Assembly (NCBI RefSeq): GCF_017948455.1
Contig: NZ_JAFFSU010000013.1
Coordinates: 1 to 64,000, forward strand
Reading direction: 5' to 3'
Length of the DNA stretch: 64,000 bases
Source: Streptomyces sp. GESEQ-4
GTDB taxonomy: Bacteria > Actinomycetota > Actinomycetes > Streptomycetales > Streptomycetaceae
This document shows, piece after piece, positions 11,511 to 18,633 of the stretch (positions are counted from its first letter, which is position 1; each line of letters starts with the position of its first letter). The notes beneath the pieces were generated by a model. That model was not told the DNA's origin, did not search any database, and saw only the letters and a list, made by a program, of their open reading frames with translations. The translations under genes were made by a program, and so were the position numbers.

Positions 11511-12341
11511 GTGTCCCTCGGCAACTCCCCTGAAGACGAGCGTCCGTTCGAAGACGACCGTGAGGAAGCCCGCCTGTCGATCGGCCGTGCCCTTCAGCAG
11601 GCACGCATCGCGGCCGGGCTGACCGTCGACGACGTCACCAACGCCACCCGGGTCCGCCTGCCCATCGTGCACGCCATCGAGGCGGACGACTTCGGCCCGT
11701 GTGGCGGAGACGTCTACGCCCGTGGTCACATCCGGACCCTGGCCAAGGCCGTCGGCATCGACCCGGCCCCGCTGCTCGCCCAGTACGACGCCGACCACGG
11801 CGGGCGTCCGGCGCCGACCCCGGCGGCCCCGCTCTTCGAGGCGGAACGCATCCGCCCCGAGCGGCGCGGGCCCAACTGGACCGCGGCCATGGTCGCCGCG
11901 ATCGTCGCGGTGGTCGGTTTCGTCGGGTTCACCGCGTTCAAGGGCGGTGACGGCGGCGACAAGACCCAGGTCGCCGAAGGGTCCACGCCCTCGACGAGCA
12001 AGACCGCCTCGCCCACGCCGGCCAAGCCCGACGAACCCAAGCCCGACCCGACGGACAGCGCCATCGCGGCCGCGCCCCAGGACAAGGTGACCGTCCAGGT
12101 CAGCGCCGCCGACGGCCGCAGCTGGATCTCGGCCAAGGACCACAACGGCCGGCTCCTCTTCGACGGCCTCCTCAAGCAGGGCGAGACCAAGACCTTCCAG
12201 GACAGCGAGAAGATCAACCTCGTCCTCGGTGACGCCGGGGCGATCCAGCTCTACGTCAACGGCAAGAAGATCGACGAGGACTGGCAGCCGGGGGCGGTCG
12301 AGCGGCTGACGTACACGAAGGGCGATCCGCAGGTCGGATAA
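11511..12341 (+). CDS. RodZ-like helix-turn-helix membrane protein
   Basis: This 276-residue protein has an N-terminal Xre-like HTH of the RodZ type (about 22-90; GRALQQARIAAGLT, DVTNATRVR and YARGHIRTLAKAVG). A basic stretch leads to one transmembrane helix (about 124-145), then a Thr/Pro/Lys-rich linker and a C-terminal DUF4115-type beta domain (about 185-276; WISAKD, LLKQGETKTF). RodZ-type proteins link MreB to the membrane in rods; actinomycete copies probably have a cell-wall or septation role, here just after ftsK. The GTG start at 11511 is supported by GAAAGG 8 nt upstream; an in-frame ATG at 11484 lacks a ribosome site. Confidence 0.8.
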   Translation: MSLGNSPEDERPFEDDREEARLSIGRALQQARIAAGLTVDDVTNATRVRLPIVHAIEADDFGPCGGDVYARGHIRTLAKAVGIDPAPLLAQYDADHGGRPAPTPAAPLFEAERIRPERRGPNWTAAMVAAIVAVVGFVGFTAFKGGDGGDKTQVAEGSTPSTSKTASPTPAKPDEPKPDPTDSAIAAAPQDKVTVQVSAADGRSWISAKDHNGRLLFDGLLKQGETKTFQDSEKINLVLGDAGAIQLYVNGKKIDEDWQPGAVERLTYTKGDPQVG

Positions 12342-12366
12342 GCGGTCGCATCGGGTGAAGCACTCA

Positions 12367-12394
12367 CGGGGTTGGCCAAGATCGGCCAACCCCG
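12367..12394 (+). terminator. Terminator hairpin after the RodZ-like gene
   Basis: A perfect 11-bp stem (12367-12377 with 12384-12394) encloses a 6-nt loop, 25 bp after the RodZ-like stop codon. There is no U tract, as is common for Streptomyces I-shaped terminators. It isolates the next promoter. Confidence 0.7.
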
Positions 12395-12404
12395 TCGACG
12401 TGGG

Positions 12405-12427
12405 GTGTCAGTGGGACGAAGTAGTCT
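12405..12427 (+). promoter_or_regulatory. PafBC/RecA-NDp-type promoter of the rimO-pgsA-cinA operon
   Basis: GTGTCAGTG (12405-12413) is followed after exactly 8 bp by TAGTCT (12422-12427). This fits the mycobacterial RecA-independent DNA-damage motif TTGTCRGTG-N8-TAnnnT with one mismatch at the first base. The rimO ATG begins 8 nt after the -10 box, so the mRNA is probably leaderless. Confidence 0.6.
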
Positions 12428-12434
12428 TGAGCCC

Positions 12435-13907
12435 ATGCCTGAACGCCGTACCGTCGCACTCGTCACCCTTGGCTGCGCCCGTAACGAGGTGGACTCGGAG
12501 GAGCTCGCAGGCCGCTTGGAGGCGGACGGCTGGGAACTCGTCGAGGACGCTGAGGACGCGGATGTCGCCGTCGTCAACACGTGTGGCTTCGTCGAAGCCG
12601 CCAAGAAGGACTCCGTCGACGCCCTCCTCGAAGCCAATGACCTCAAGGGGCAGGGCAGAACCCAGGCCGTCGTGGCGGTGGGCTGCATGGCCGAGCGGTA
12701 CGGCAAGGAGCTGGCTCAGGCGCTGCCGGAGGCCGACGGCGTGCTCGGCTTTGACGATTACTCCGACATCTCCGACCGGCTCCAGACCATCCTGAGCGGC
12801 GGCATCCACGCCGCCCACACCCCGCGTGACCGGCGCAAGCTGCTGCCGATCAGCCCGGCGGAGCGCCAGTCGGTGTCCGACGTCGCCCTGCCCGGCCATG
12901 GCGCTCCGGCCGACCTGCCGGAAGGCGTGGCTCCGGTCTCCGGTCCGCGTGCGCCCCTGCGCCGCCGTCTGGATGGCTCCCCGGTCGCCTCGGTGAAGCT
13001 CGCCTCCGGCTGCGACCGGCGCTGCTCCTTCTGCGCGATCCCGTCCTTCCGCGGCTCCTTCATCTCGCGCCGGCCCAGCGATGTGCTGAACGAGACACGG
13101 TGGCTGGCCGAGCAGGGCGTCAAGGAGATCATGCTGGTCTCCGAGAACAACACGTCGTACGGCAAGGACCTGGGCGACATCCGGCTGCTGGAGTCCCTGC
13201 TGCCGGAGCTCGCCGAGGTCGACGGCATCGAGCGGGTGCGCGTCAGCTATCTGCAGCCGGCCGAGATGCGCCCCGGGCTCATCGACGTCCTGACGTCGAC
13301 CGAGAAGGTCGCGCCCTACTTCGACCTGTCCTTCCAGCACTCCGCCCCCGACGTGCTGCGCGCGATGCGCCGCTTCGGCGACACCGACCGCTTCCTGGAA
13401 CTGCTCGACACCATCCGCAGCAAGGCCCCGCAGGCCGGCGTGCGCTCCAACTTCATCGTGGGCTTCCCCGGCGAGACCGAGGCCGACCTGGCCGAGCTGG
13501 AGCGATTCCTGAACGGCGCGCGGCTGGACGCCATCGGCGTCTTCGGCTACTCCGACGAGGAGGGCACCGAGGCGGCGACGTACGACCACAAGCTGGACGA
13601 GGACGTCGTCGCCGAGCGACTGGCACATGTCTCCCGGCTGGCCGAGGAACTCGTCTCGCAACGCGCGGAGGAGCGCGTGGGCGAGACCGTGCAGGTGCTC
13701 GTCGAATCGGTCGACGGGGAGGAGGGCGCGTACGGCCGCGGTATGCACCAGGCGCCGGAGACGGACGGCCAGGTGCTGCTCACGAGCGGCGAAGGCCTCG
13801 GCGTCGGTCGTATGGTCGAGGCGAAGGTGGTCGGTACGGAGGGTGTCGACCTGGTGGCCGAGCCGCTGCAGGGCTCGCTCGGATACGGAGAGGAGGCGAC
13901 CAGATGA
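12435..13907 (+). CDS. rimO: Ribosomal protein S12 methylthiotransferase RimO
   Basis: This radical-SAM enzyme adds a methylthio group to the conserved aspartate of ribosomal protein S12. Of its 490 residues, the N-terminal UPF0004 domain carries cysteines in TLGCARNEVDSE, NTCGF and VGCMAERY, which bind the auxiliary cluster. The radical-SAM CxxxCxxC reads CDRRCSFC (about 196-203), with a typical TIM-barrel core up to the GFPGET motif and a TRAM domain at the C-terminus (about 420-485). TLGCARNEVDSE distinguishes RimO from MiaB, which is encoded at 48.4 kb. No ribosome site precedes the ATG; a leaderless start fits the promoter. It overlaps the next gene by 4 bp (ATGA). Confidence 0.93.
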   Translation: MPERRTVALVTLGCARNEVDSEELAGRLEADGWELVEDAEDADVAVVNTCGFVEAAKKDSVDALLEANDLKGQGRTQAVVAVGCMAERYGKELAQALPEADGVLGFDDYSDISDRLQTILSGGIHAAHTPRDRRKLLPISPAERQSVSDVALPGHGAPADLPEGVAPVSGPRAPLRRRLDGSPVASVKLASGCDRRCSFCAIPSFRGSFISRRPSDVLNETRWLAEQGVKEIMLVSENNTSYGKDLGDIRLLESLLPELAEVDGIERVRVSYLQPAEMRPGLIDVLTSTEKVAPYFDLSFQHSAPDVLRAMRRFGDTDRFLELLDTIRSKAPQAGVRSNFIVGFPGETEADLAELERFLNGARLDAIGVFGYSDEEGTEAATYDHKLDEDVVAERLAHVSRLAEELVSQRAEERVGETVQVLVESVDGEEGAYGRGMHQAPETDGQVLLTSGEGLGVGRMVEAKVVGTEGVDLVAEPLQGSLGYGEEATR

Positions 13908-14665
13908 CGGGAGTCCCGGCGTCCGCCGCAGGCGGCTCCGCCAAGGCGAAAGGACCGGTGACCTCGGCACCGTCGGTCTCCGGGGGTGCCTCCGCGTCCG
14001 TCTCCGGTGGTGCCTCCGGTGCATCGGGCGGTGCCAAGTCGGCGCGGGGCGGAAAGCTGGCCGCCGCAGCCGTCGACCAGGCCAGCGTCTGGAACATCGC
14101 CAACCTCCTGACCATGCTCCGGCTGCTCCTCGTTCCCGGCTTCGTCGCGCTGATGCTGGCCGACGGCGGCTACGACCCGGCGTGGCGCTCGCTCGCCTGG
14201 GCGGCCTTCGCCATCGCCATGATCACGGACCTGTTCGACGGTCATCTGGCGCGCGCGTACAACCTCGTCACCGACTTCGGGAAGATCGCCGATCCCATCG
14301 CCGACAAGGCGATCATGGGCGCGGCGCTGATCTGTCTGTCCGCCCTCGGCGATCTGCCGTGGTGGGTGACGATCGTCATCCTCGGCCGGGAACTCGGGAT
14401 CACCCTGCTGCGTTTCATCGTCATCCGGTACGGCGTCATTCCGGCGAGCCGTGGCGGCAAGGTGAAGACCCTCACCCAGGGCGTCGCGGTCGGGATGTAC
14501 GTCCTGGCGCTCACGGGATGGCTCGCCACACTGCGGTGGTGGGTGATGGCGGCGGCGGTTGTTCTGACCGTGGTGACCGGGCTCGACTATGTGAGACAAG
14601 CCATTGTGCTGCGCAGGCAGGGAATCGCCGAGCGCAGGGCCGCGTCGGAGGAGGCGGACGCATGA
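13904..14665 (+). CDS. pgsA: CDP-diacylglycerol--glycerol-3-phosphate 3-phosphatidyltransferase
   Basis: This membrane enzyme makes phosphatidylglycerophosphate, the precursor of phosphatidylglycerol and cardiolipin. The 253-residue protein begins with a Ser/Gly/Ala-rich tail (1-60) unusual for the family. The CDP-alcohol phosphotransferase core follows with 5-6 membrane helices and the signature DG-x2-AR-x8-G-x3-D-x3-D, seen in LFDGHLARAYNL and FGKIADPIADK (about 110-132). It sits between rimO and cinA with 4-bp overlaps at both ends, so the three are translationally coupled. The pgsA-cinA-clgR order is conserved in other actinobacteria. Confidence 0.92.
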   Translation: MTGVPASAAGGSAKAKGPVTSAPSVSGGASASVSGGASGASGGAKSARGGKLAAAAVDQASVWNIANLLTMLRLLLVPGFVALMLADGGYDPAWRSLAWAAFAIAMITDLFDGHLARAYNLVTDFGKIADPIADKAIMGAALICLSALGDLPWWVTIVILGRELGITLLRFIVIRYGVIPASRGGKVKTLTQGVAVGMYVLALTGWLATLRWWVMAAAVVLTVVTGLDYVRQAIVLRRQGIAERRAASEEADA

Positions 14666-15207
14666 ATTCCGCAGCTGACGAGCTGGTGAGACTACTCACT
14701 GTGAGGGGAGAGACGCTGGCCGTCGCCGAATCCCTCACCGGCGGGCTGGTTGCGGCGGAAATCACAGCGGCACCAGGAGCGTCCAAGGCCTTCCGGGGAT
14801 CGGTGACCGCCTATGCCACCGAGCTGAAGCATGAACTGCTCGGTGTCGACGCCACCCTGCTGGCGCAGCGCGGAGCGGTGGATCCGCAGGTCGCGGCCCA
14901 GATGGCGGCTGGAGTGCGCAAGGCGCTGGGCGCCGACTGGGGCCTCGCGACGACCGGTGTCGCCGGTCCGGAACCCCAGGACGGGCAGCCCGTCGGCACG
15001 GTTTTCATCGCCGTCGACGGCCCCTTCGCAGCGGACTCCGCGGCAACCGATGGCGGGAAAGTGGCCTCGCTGCGGTTGAACGGCCACCGGGCGGAAATTC
15101 GTATGGAGAGTGTACGGAGCGTACTCGCTCTGCTCCTGCAGCAGCTTGCGAGCGAACAGACTGGGAATGAGCGGGCACAGGATACGGAACAGAACGGGGG
15201 GTTTTGA
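14662..15207 (+). CDS. cinA: CinA C-terminal-type nicotinamide-nucleotide amidohydrolase
   Basis: The protein has 181 residues and only the CinA/PncC domain, without the N-terminal COG1058 part. Motifs are AVAESLTGGLVAAEIT (substrate pocket), VTAYATELKHELLGV and TTGVAGPEPQDGQPVGTVFIAV. PncC-type enzymes deamidate NMN, a by-product of NAD-dependent DNA ligase, back to nicotinate mononucleotide. It overlaps pgsA by 4 bp. The co-transcription with a DNA-damage-type promoter upstream of rimO would make physiological sense; that link is inference. Confidence 0.88.
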   Translation: MNSAADELVRLLTVRGETLAVAESLTGGLVAAEITAAPGASKAFRGSVTAYATELKHELLGVDATLLAQRGAVDPQVAAQMAAGVRKALGADWGLATTGVAGPEPQDGQPVGTVFIAVDGPFAADSAATDGGKVASLRLNGHRAEIRMESVRSVLALLLQQLASEQTGNERAQDTEQNGGF

Positions 15208-15316
15208 TGTTTGCAGCCCTGAGTGAACACGACATCGCTCCCCGCACGGCCGCGGCGCAAGGCGGTACGGTGGGGCGTGAAGGATGCGGCTACGCGGTCC
15301 GAGGAGGGAGCCACCG

Positions 15317-15697
15317 ATGATTCTGCTCCGTCGCCTATTGGGTGACGTGCTGCGTCGGCAGCGCCAACGCCAGGGCCGTACTCTGCGCGAAGTCTCCTCG
15401 TCCGCCCGAGTCTCACTCGGCTATCTCTCCGAGGTGGAGCGGGGGCAGAAGGAGGCTTCCTCCGAGCTGCTGTCCGCCATCTGCGACGCGCTGGACGTAC
15501 GGATGTCCGAACTCATGCGGGAAGTGAGCGACGAGCTCGCACTCGCCGAGCTGGCCCGATCCGCTGCGGCCACTTCGAGCGAGTCCGTACCCACGTCGGT
15601 GCGTCCGATGCTGGGTTCCGTATCGGTGGCCGGTGTGCCACCGGAACGGGTGACCATCAAGGCGCCTGCCGAGGCCGTGGACGTGGTTGCCGCGTGA
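15317..15697 (+). CDS. clgR: ClgR-type Xre transcriptional activator of clp proteases
   Basis: This 126-residue regulator carries an Xre-family HTH at about 10-68 (LRRQRQRQGRTLREVS, ARVSLGYLSEVERGQKEAS). It has the place (after pgsA-cinA) and length of ClgR, which activates clpP1P2, clpC and lon in Streptomyces and corynebacteria. The C-terminus ends in VVAA; in S. lividans ClgR the terminal Ala-Ala makes the protein a ClpP substrate, giving feedback control, so that degron seems preserved. The ATG has GAGGAGGGA 8 nt upstream. The 109-bp gap after cinA leaves room for its own promoter. Confidence 0.85.
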   Translation: MILLRRLLGDVLRRQRQRQGRTLREVSSSARVSLGYLSEVERGQKEASSELLSAICDALDVRMSELMREVSDELALAELARSAAATSSESVPTSVRPMLGSVSVAGVPPERVTIKAPAEAVDVVAA

Positions 15698-15735
15698 GTC
15701 ATGCGCCTGCGCGCATGAGCTGACCAAGTGTGTGA

Positions 15736-15790
15736 AGCCCCGGTCGGGGCTCCTCCGGAAGATCCGGGGGAGCGCTGCCGGGGTTTTCTC
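15736..15790 (+). terminator. Terminator after clgR
   Basis: Two alternative hairpins overlap: AGCCCC/GGGGCT (15736-15751) and a 10-bp stem 15749-15758 with 15764-15773 (one T-G pair). They are followed by a TTTT stretch near 15785. The layout is a normal end for the clgR transcript. Confidence 0.6.
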
Positions 15791-15881
15791 GTCCCTGCAG
15801 GTCCCTTTTGGTCCGTTTGCCGGTGTCGGGCAGGCCGGTCATGGTGGAGAGATGTGACGGGGCGACCCAACGGAGGTTCGG

Positions 15882-16352
15882 ATGTACGTCGTCAAGAGCC
15901 CGCTGTCCGACGCGGATCTGAAGACCGTGTCCGAGGCGCTGCAGGGCGCTCTCGTCGACCTGGTCGACCTGGCCCTGGTGGCCAAGCAGGTCCACTGGAA
16001 CGTGGTCGGCCCGCGCTTCCGCTCCGTCCATCTTCAGCTCGACGAGCTGGTGGCCCTGGCCCGGACGCACTCCGACACCGTCGCCGAGCGCGCCTCGGCG
16101 CTGGGTGTCTCGCCGGACGGGCGCGCGGCGACGGTGGCGGTCGGCAGCGGTATCGGTCCGGTGCGCGAGGGCTGGGTCACGGACGGCGATGCGGTGGCCA
16201 CGCTGGTCGATGCCCTGGGTGCGGTGATCACTCGCATGCGGGACCGGATCAAGGCGACCGCCGAGCCCGATCCGGTCAGCCAGGACATCTTCATCGGGAT
16301 CACCGCGGACCTGGAGAAGCAGCACTGGATGTTCCAGGCCGAGAACGGGTGA
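15882..16352 (+). CDS. dpsB: Dps-family ferritin-like protein (DpsB type)
   Basis: This 156-residue four-helix ferritin-like protein protects DNA by storing iron and consuming peroxide. The ferroxidase-site motif HWNVVGPRFRSVHLQLDEL (His, His, Asp) at about 39-57 is followed by the Asp/Glu pair in HSDTVAERASALG. Tails are very short, so non-specific DNA binding by a lysine-rich tail, as in E. coli Dps, is unlikely. Of the three S. coelicolor Dps proteins, DpsB is the one next to clgR, hence the symbol. The ATG has CGGAGG 7 nt upstream. It is separated from clgR by a terminator. Confidence 0.85.
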   Translation: MYVVKSPLSDADLKTVSEALQGALVDLVDLALVAKQVHWNVVGPRFRSVHLQLDELVALARTHSDTVAERASALGVSPDGRAATVAVGSGIGPVREGWVTDGDAVATLVDALGAVITRMRDRIKATAEPDPVSQDIFIGITADLEKQHWMFQAENG

Positions 16353-16563
16353 CGCGGTGCTGCTTGCGGAATGTTCCGCGCCGCAGGTCTGTGGCGTGGT
16401 CGTGCTCGCGGGACGACCCGGCCCGCGAGCTTGAAAGCGCCGTGCTTGACGGGGGTCGTGCCTCCTGGGTGTGACGGCATTGGCCTGTGCTGCATCCGTG
16501 TGCCGCGGGTGCGCCCTCCCGGCGGGTGAGGCGGCCCCCTAGCGTCGGGCCGGAGGTGGTGCC

Positions 16564-16842
16564 ATGACGGGGTCGATAGGGCGCTGGGGGGCGGCCCTCG
16601 GGCTCGGGGTGCTGTGGTGGTGGGCCGTGCTGCGGCTCGCGCTGGCGCCCGATGCCGGGGTGCTGGAGGGCGCCGTCGCCGCCGGGGGATGGGGGCTGAG
16701 CCTGCTGCCGGTGCACTGTGTGCCGAAGGCGCGGGCGGCAGGCGCCGTGCGGGCCGGGCGCTGGCGGGAGGCCTGGCGGGTGGCCCTCACTACCAGGGCA
16801 TCGCCACCCCGCCGTTCGGGCGCAGGATCTGGCCCGTCGTGA
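16564..16842 (+). CDS. Small membrane protein of unknown function
   Basis: This 92-residue frame opens with an ATG preceded by GGAGG 6 nt upstream and by TAGCGT (16540-16545) as a possible -10 box. Two hydrophobic segments (about 8-30 and 36-52) suggest a small inner-membrane protein with a basic C-terminal tail. Its last 53 bp overlap the end of the convergent SDR gene. No family is recognised; the good ribosome site and codon use support it being real. Confidence 0.55.
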   Translation: MTGSIGRWGAALGLGVLWWWAVLRLALAPDAGVLEGAVAAGGWGLSLLPVHCVPKARAAGAVRAGRWREAWRVALTTRASPPRRSGAGSGPS

Positions 16843-17554
16843 AGGCCGACGCGTCCGACGCCAGATGCAGGACCGTGTGGGCGACGTCCTCCGGCTCGCC
16901 GACCCGGCCCAGTGGCGACCTCCGGGCCATCAGCGACTCGGTGCGCGCCTGGGCCTCGCTGTCGTGGCGGTCCGTCATGGGTGTGCGGATCCAGCCCGGA
17001 GCGACCGCGTTGACGCGAATGCCGTTCCGGCCGACCTCGGCCGCCAGAGTCTTCGTCAGCTGGACGACGGCCGCCTTGGCGGCGCCGTAGCAGAGCAGGC
17101 CGGGGCCGCCGGTGTCGACGGCTCCCGACGCCATGGTGATGATGCTGCCCCTGATCTGCTGGGCGAGCATCAACCGGGCGGCCTCCTGGCAGGCGTACAG
17201 CACGCCTTTGAAGTTGACGTTCAATACGCGGTCGAGGTCTTCGTCCCTGGTGTCCAGGACGGGGCTGCTGTGCATGATTCCGGCGACCGCGGCCATGACG
17301 TGCAGATGCTCGCAGGAGTGGACGGCCTGCTGGAGCTGCGTGCGGTCGGTGACGTCGAGAGCGTGCGTGTGGGCCACGCCTCCCGCGTCCTTGATCAGGG
17401 TCGCCGTCTCGTGCAGGCCCTGTGCGTCGCGGTCCGCGCAGTGCACGGTGGCTCCCGCCTCCGCGAGCAGGACCGCCGAGGCCCGGCCGATTCCGCCGGC
17501 GGCGCCGGTGACGAATGCGGTGCGTCCGGTGAGGTCGTACGCCTTGACGGGCAT
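16790..17554 (-). CDS. Short-chain dehydrogenase/reductase (classical SDR)
   Basis: This 254-residue NAD(P)-dependent oxidoreductase has the cofactor motif TGAAGGIG (about 13-20), an Asp after the second strand (CADRDA), an NAG-equivalent VAGIM segment and catalytic YxxxK in CYGAAKAAV. The substrate-loop PGW and C-terminal LRPNGG are typical. The serine before Tyr is in TMASGAV. The aspartate favours NAD(H). The substrate cannot be read from sequence. The start at 17554 (MPVKAYD) lacks a ribosome site, but a well-spaced promoter puts the transcription start on that ATG, so it is probably leaderless. A perfect palindrome overlaps the promoter. Confidence 0.85.
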   Translation of the reverse strand: MPVKAYDLTGRTAFVTGAAGGIGRASAVLLAEAGATVHCADRDAQGLHETATLIKDAGGVAHTHALDVTDRTQLQQAVHSCEHLHVMAAVAGIMHSSPVLDTRDEDLDRVLNVNFKGVLYACQEAARLMLAQQIRGSIITMASGAVDTGGPGLLCYGAAKAAVVQLTKTLAAEVGRNGIRVNAVAPGWIRTPMTDRHDSEAQARTESLMARRSPLGRVGEPEDVAHTVLHLASDASAFTTGQILRPNGGVAMPW

Positions 17555-17590
17555 GAAGGGACGGTACGAGGGTTTCTGACGGTCCGTCAA
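17555..17590 (-). promoter_or_regulatory. SDR promoter with overlapping TetR-like operator palindrome
   Basis: On the minus strand TTGACG (17590-17585), an 18-bp spacer and TACCGT (17566-17561) lie 6 nt before the ATG. The perfect 13-bp palindrome TGACGGTCCGTCA (17577-17589) covers most of the -35 box. A protein bound there would block RNA polymerase, so a dedicated repressor (TetR-like operators often read TGAC-n5-GTCA) is likely; none is encoded next to it. Confidence 0.6.
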
Positions 17591-17632
17591 TTAGTTGCAC
17601 GGGGGCGGGTTCCGTCGCATCTGCCGGTTCGT

Positions 17633-18472
17633 TCAGTCGTACGAGGGTGGGTTCCGTCTCCTGCGAGAGGTGCCGGGCGCCGGGGCGGGGCCGGCCTGGC
17701 ACGTCGGGCACCAGTACGTGGGGCGTTCGCGGCGGCCGTCGCCCTGGTCGGCCACGCGGATCGGGGTGTGGCAGCGGAGGCAGGGGCGGGGTGCGCGGCC
17801 GTACACGAAGAGATCCTGGCCGCGGCGGCCCGTGGTGATGCGGACAGGGCGGTCGCGGTTGGCCTCCAGGAGTTGCTTGGCGAGGACGGGCAGCTGGGCG
17901 GCGTGCTCGGAGGGGAGGGCGCCGATGGGGAGCCAGGGGGTGGCGCCGAGCAGGAAGCAGAGCTCGCTCTTGTAGACGTTGCCGATACCGGCCAGATTGC
18001 GCTGGTCGACCAGGGCCTCGCCGAGGGGGCGGGCGGGGTCCGCGAGGAGGTTGACCAGAGCGCGGTCGGGGTCCCAGTCCGGCCCCAGGAGGTCGGGGCC
18101 TAGGTGGCCCACGGCCCGGTGCTCGTCGGTCGTGCGGAGGAGCTCCAGGACGGGGAGGCGGTAGCCGACGGCTGTGTGGGCGGCTGCGCCGAGGATGGCG
18201 CGGATCTGGTGGGCGGGGCCGCCGGTCCAGCGCTGGCCCGCGTCGAACACCTTCCAGGAGCCGTCCATCCGTAGGTGCGAGTGGAGGGTCAGGCCGCCCT
18301 CGAGGCGGGTCAGCAGGTGCTTGCCGCGGGGCGTGACCTCCAGGACGGTCCGGCCGGTGAGGTCGGCGGTGGCGAATTTGGGGACCCGGAGTTCGCTCCG
18401 GGTCAGCATCTGGCCCGCGAGCGCGCCGTGCAGGCGCCTTGCGGCTTGCCAGACGGTGTCTCCTTCGGGCAT
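17633..18472 (-). CDS. Fpg/Nei-family DNA glycosylase (Nei2-like, endonuclease VIII)
   Basis: This base-excision repair enzyme removes oxidised bases and cuts the abasic site. The N-terminus MPEGDT carries the catalytic Pro2/Glu3 pair of the Nei branch. The H2TH region contains the LVDQRNLAGIGNVYKSE motif, and a C-terminal zinc finger has four cysteines (CLRCHTP... and ...YWCPTCQAG, about 232-262). The length of 279 residues is normal for mycobacterial Nei2-like proteins. It follows the large helicase gene lhr on the same strand after 161 bp filled partly by tandem repeats, suggesting one damage-repair transcription unit. Confidence 0.9.
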   Translation of the reverse strand: MPEGDTVWQAARRLHGALAGQMLTRSELRVPKFATADLTGRTVLEVTPRGKHLLTRLEGGLTLHSHLRMDGSWKVFDAGQRWTGGPAHQIRAILGAAAHTAVGYRLPVLELLRTTDEHRAVGHLGPDLLGPDWDPDRALVNLLADPARPLGEALVDQRNLAGIGNVYKSELCFLLGATPWLPIGALPSEHAAQLPVLAKQLLEANRDRPVRITTGRRGQDLFVYGRAPRPCLRCHTPIRVADQGDGRRERPTYWCPTCQAGPAPAPGTSRRRRNPPSYD

Positions 18473-18520
18473 GTGGGTCCGTTTCTCCTTCGGGGGCGTC
18501 GTCCTCGACGGGGGTTGCCT

Positions 18521-18612
18521 TGGTGCTCCGACGAGGGCCGGCGTCGTGGTGCTCCGGCGAGGGCACCGTCGTGGTGCTCTGATGAGAGCTGCCGTCGTAG
18601 TGCTCCGATTCC
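18521..18612. repeat. Tandem repeat, 25-26 bp unit, about 3.6 copies
   Basis: Degenerate units beginning TGGTGCTC start at 18521, 18547, 18572 and (partial) 18598. They fill the gap between the end of lhr and the start of nei2 on the transcribed minus strand. No open frame with a ribosome site uses them. They could affect message folding or simply be slippage-prone sequence. Confidence 0.8.
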
Positions 18613-18633
18613 TTGCCCGTGCGTGCGGGTGGG

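Noticed and set aside
15225..15300. ClgR box upstream of clgR (autoregulation)
   Set aside because: A partial CGCTCCCCGC-like match is present, but it does not fit the CGC-n5-GCG consensus well enough to call.
16366..16379. Palindrome GCGGAATGTTCCGC after dpsB as a regulatory site
   Set aside because: It lies just after the dpsB stop and may be part of a weak terminator; position gives no support for an operator and there is no second copy.
18521..18612. Repeat array considered as a CRISPR
   Set aside because: Units are contiguous and degenerate with no unique spacers, and there are no cas genes nearby.
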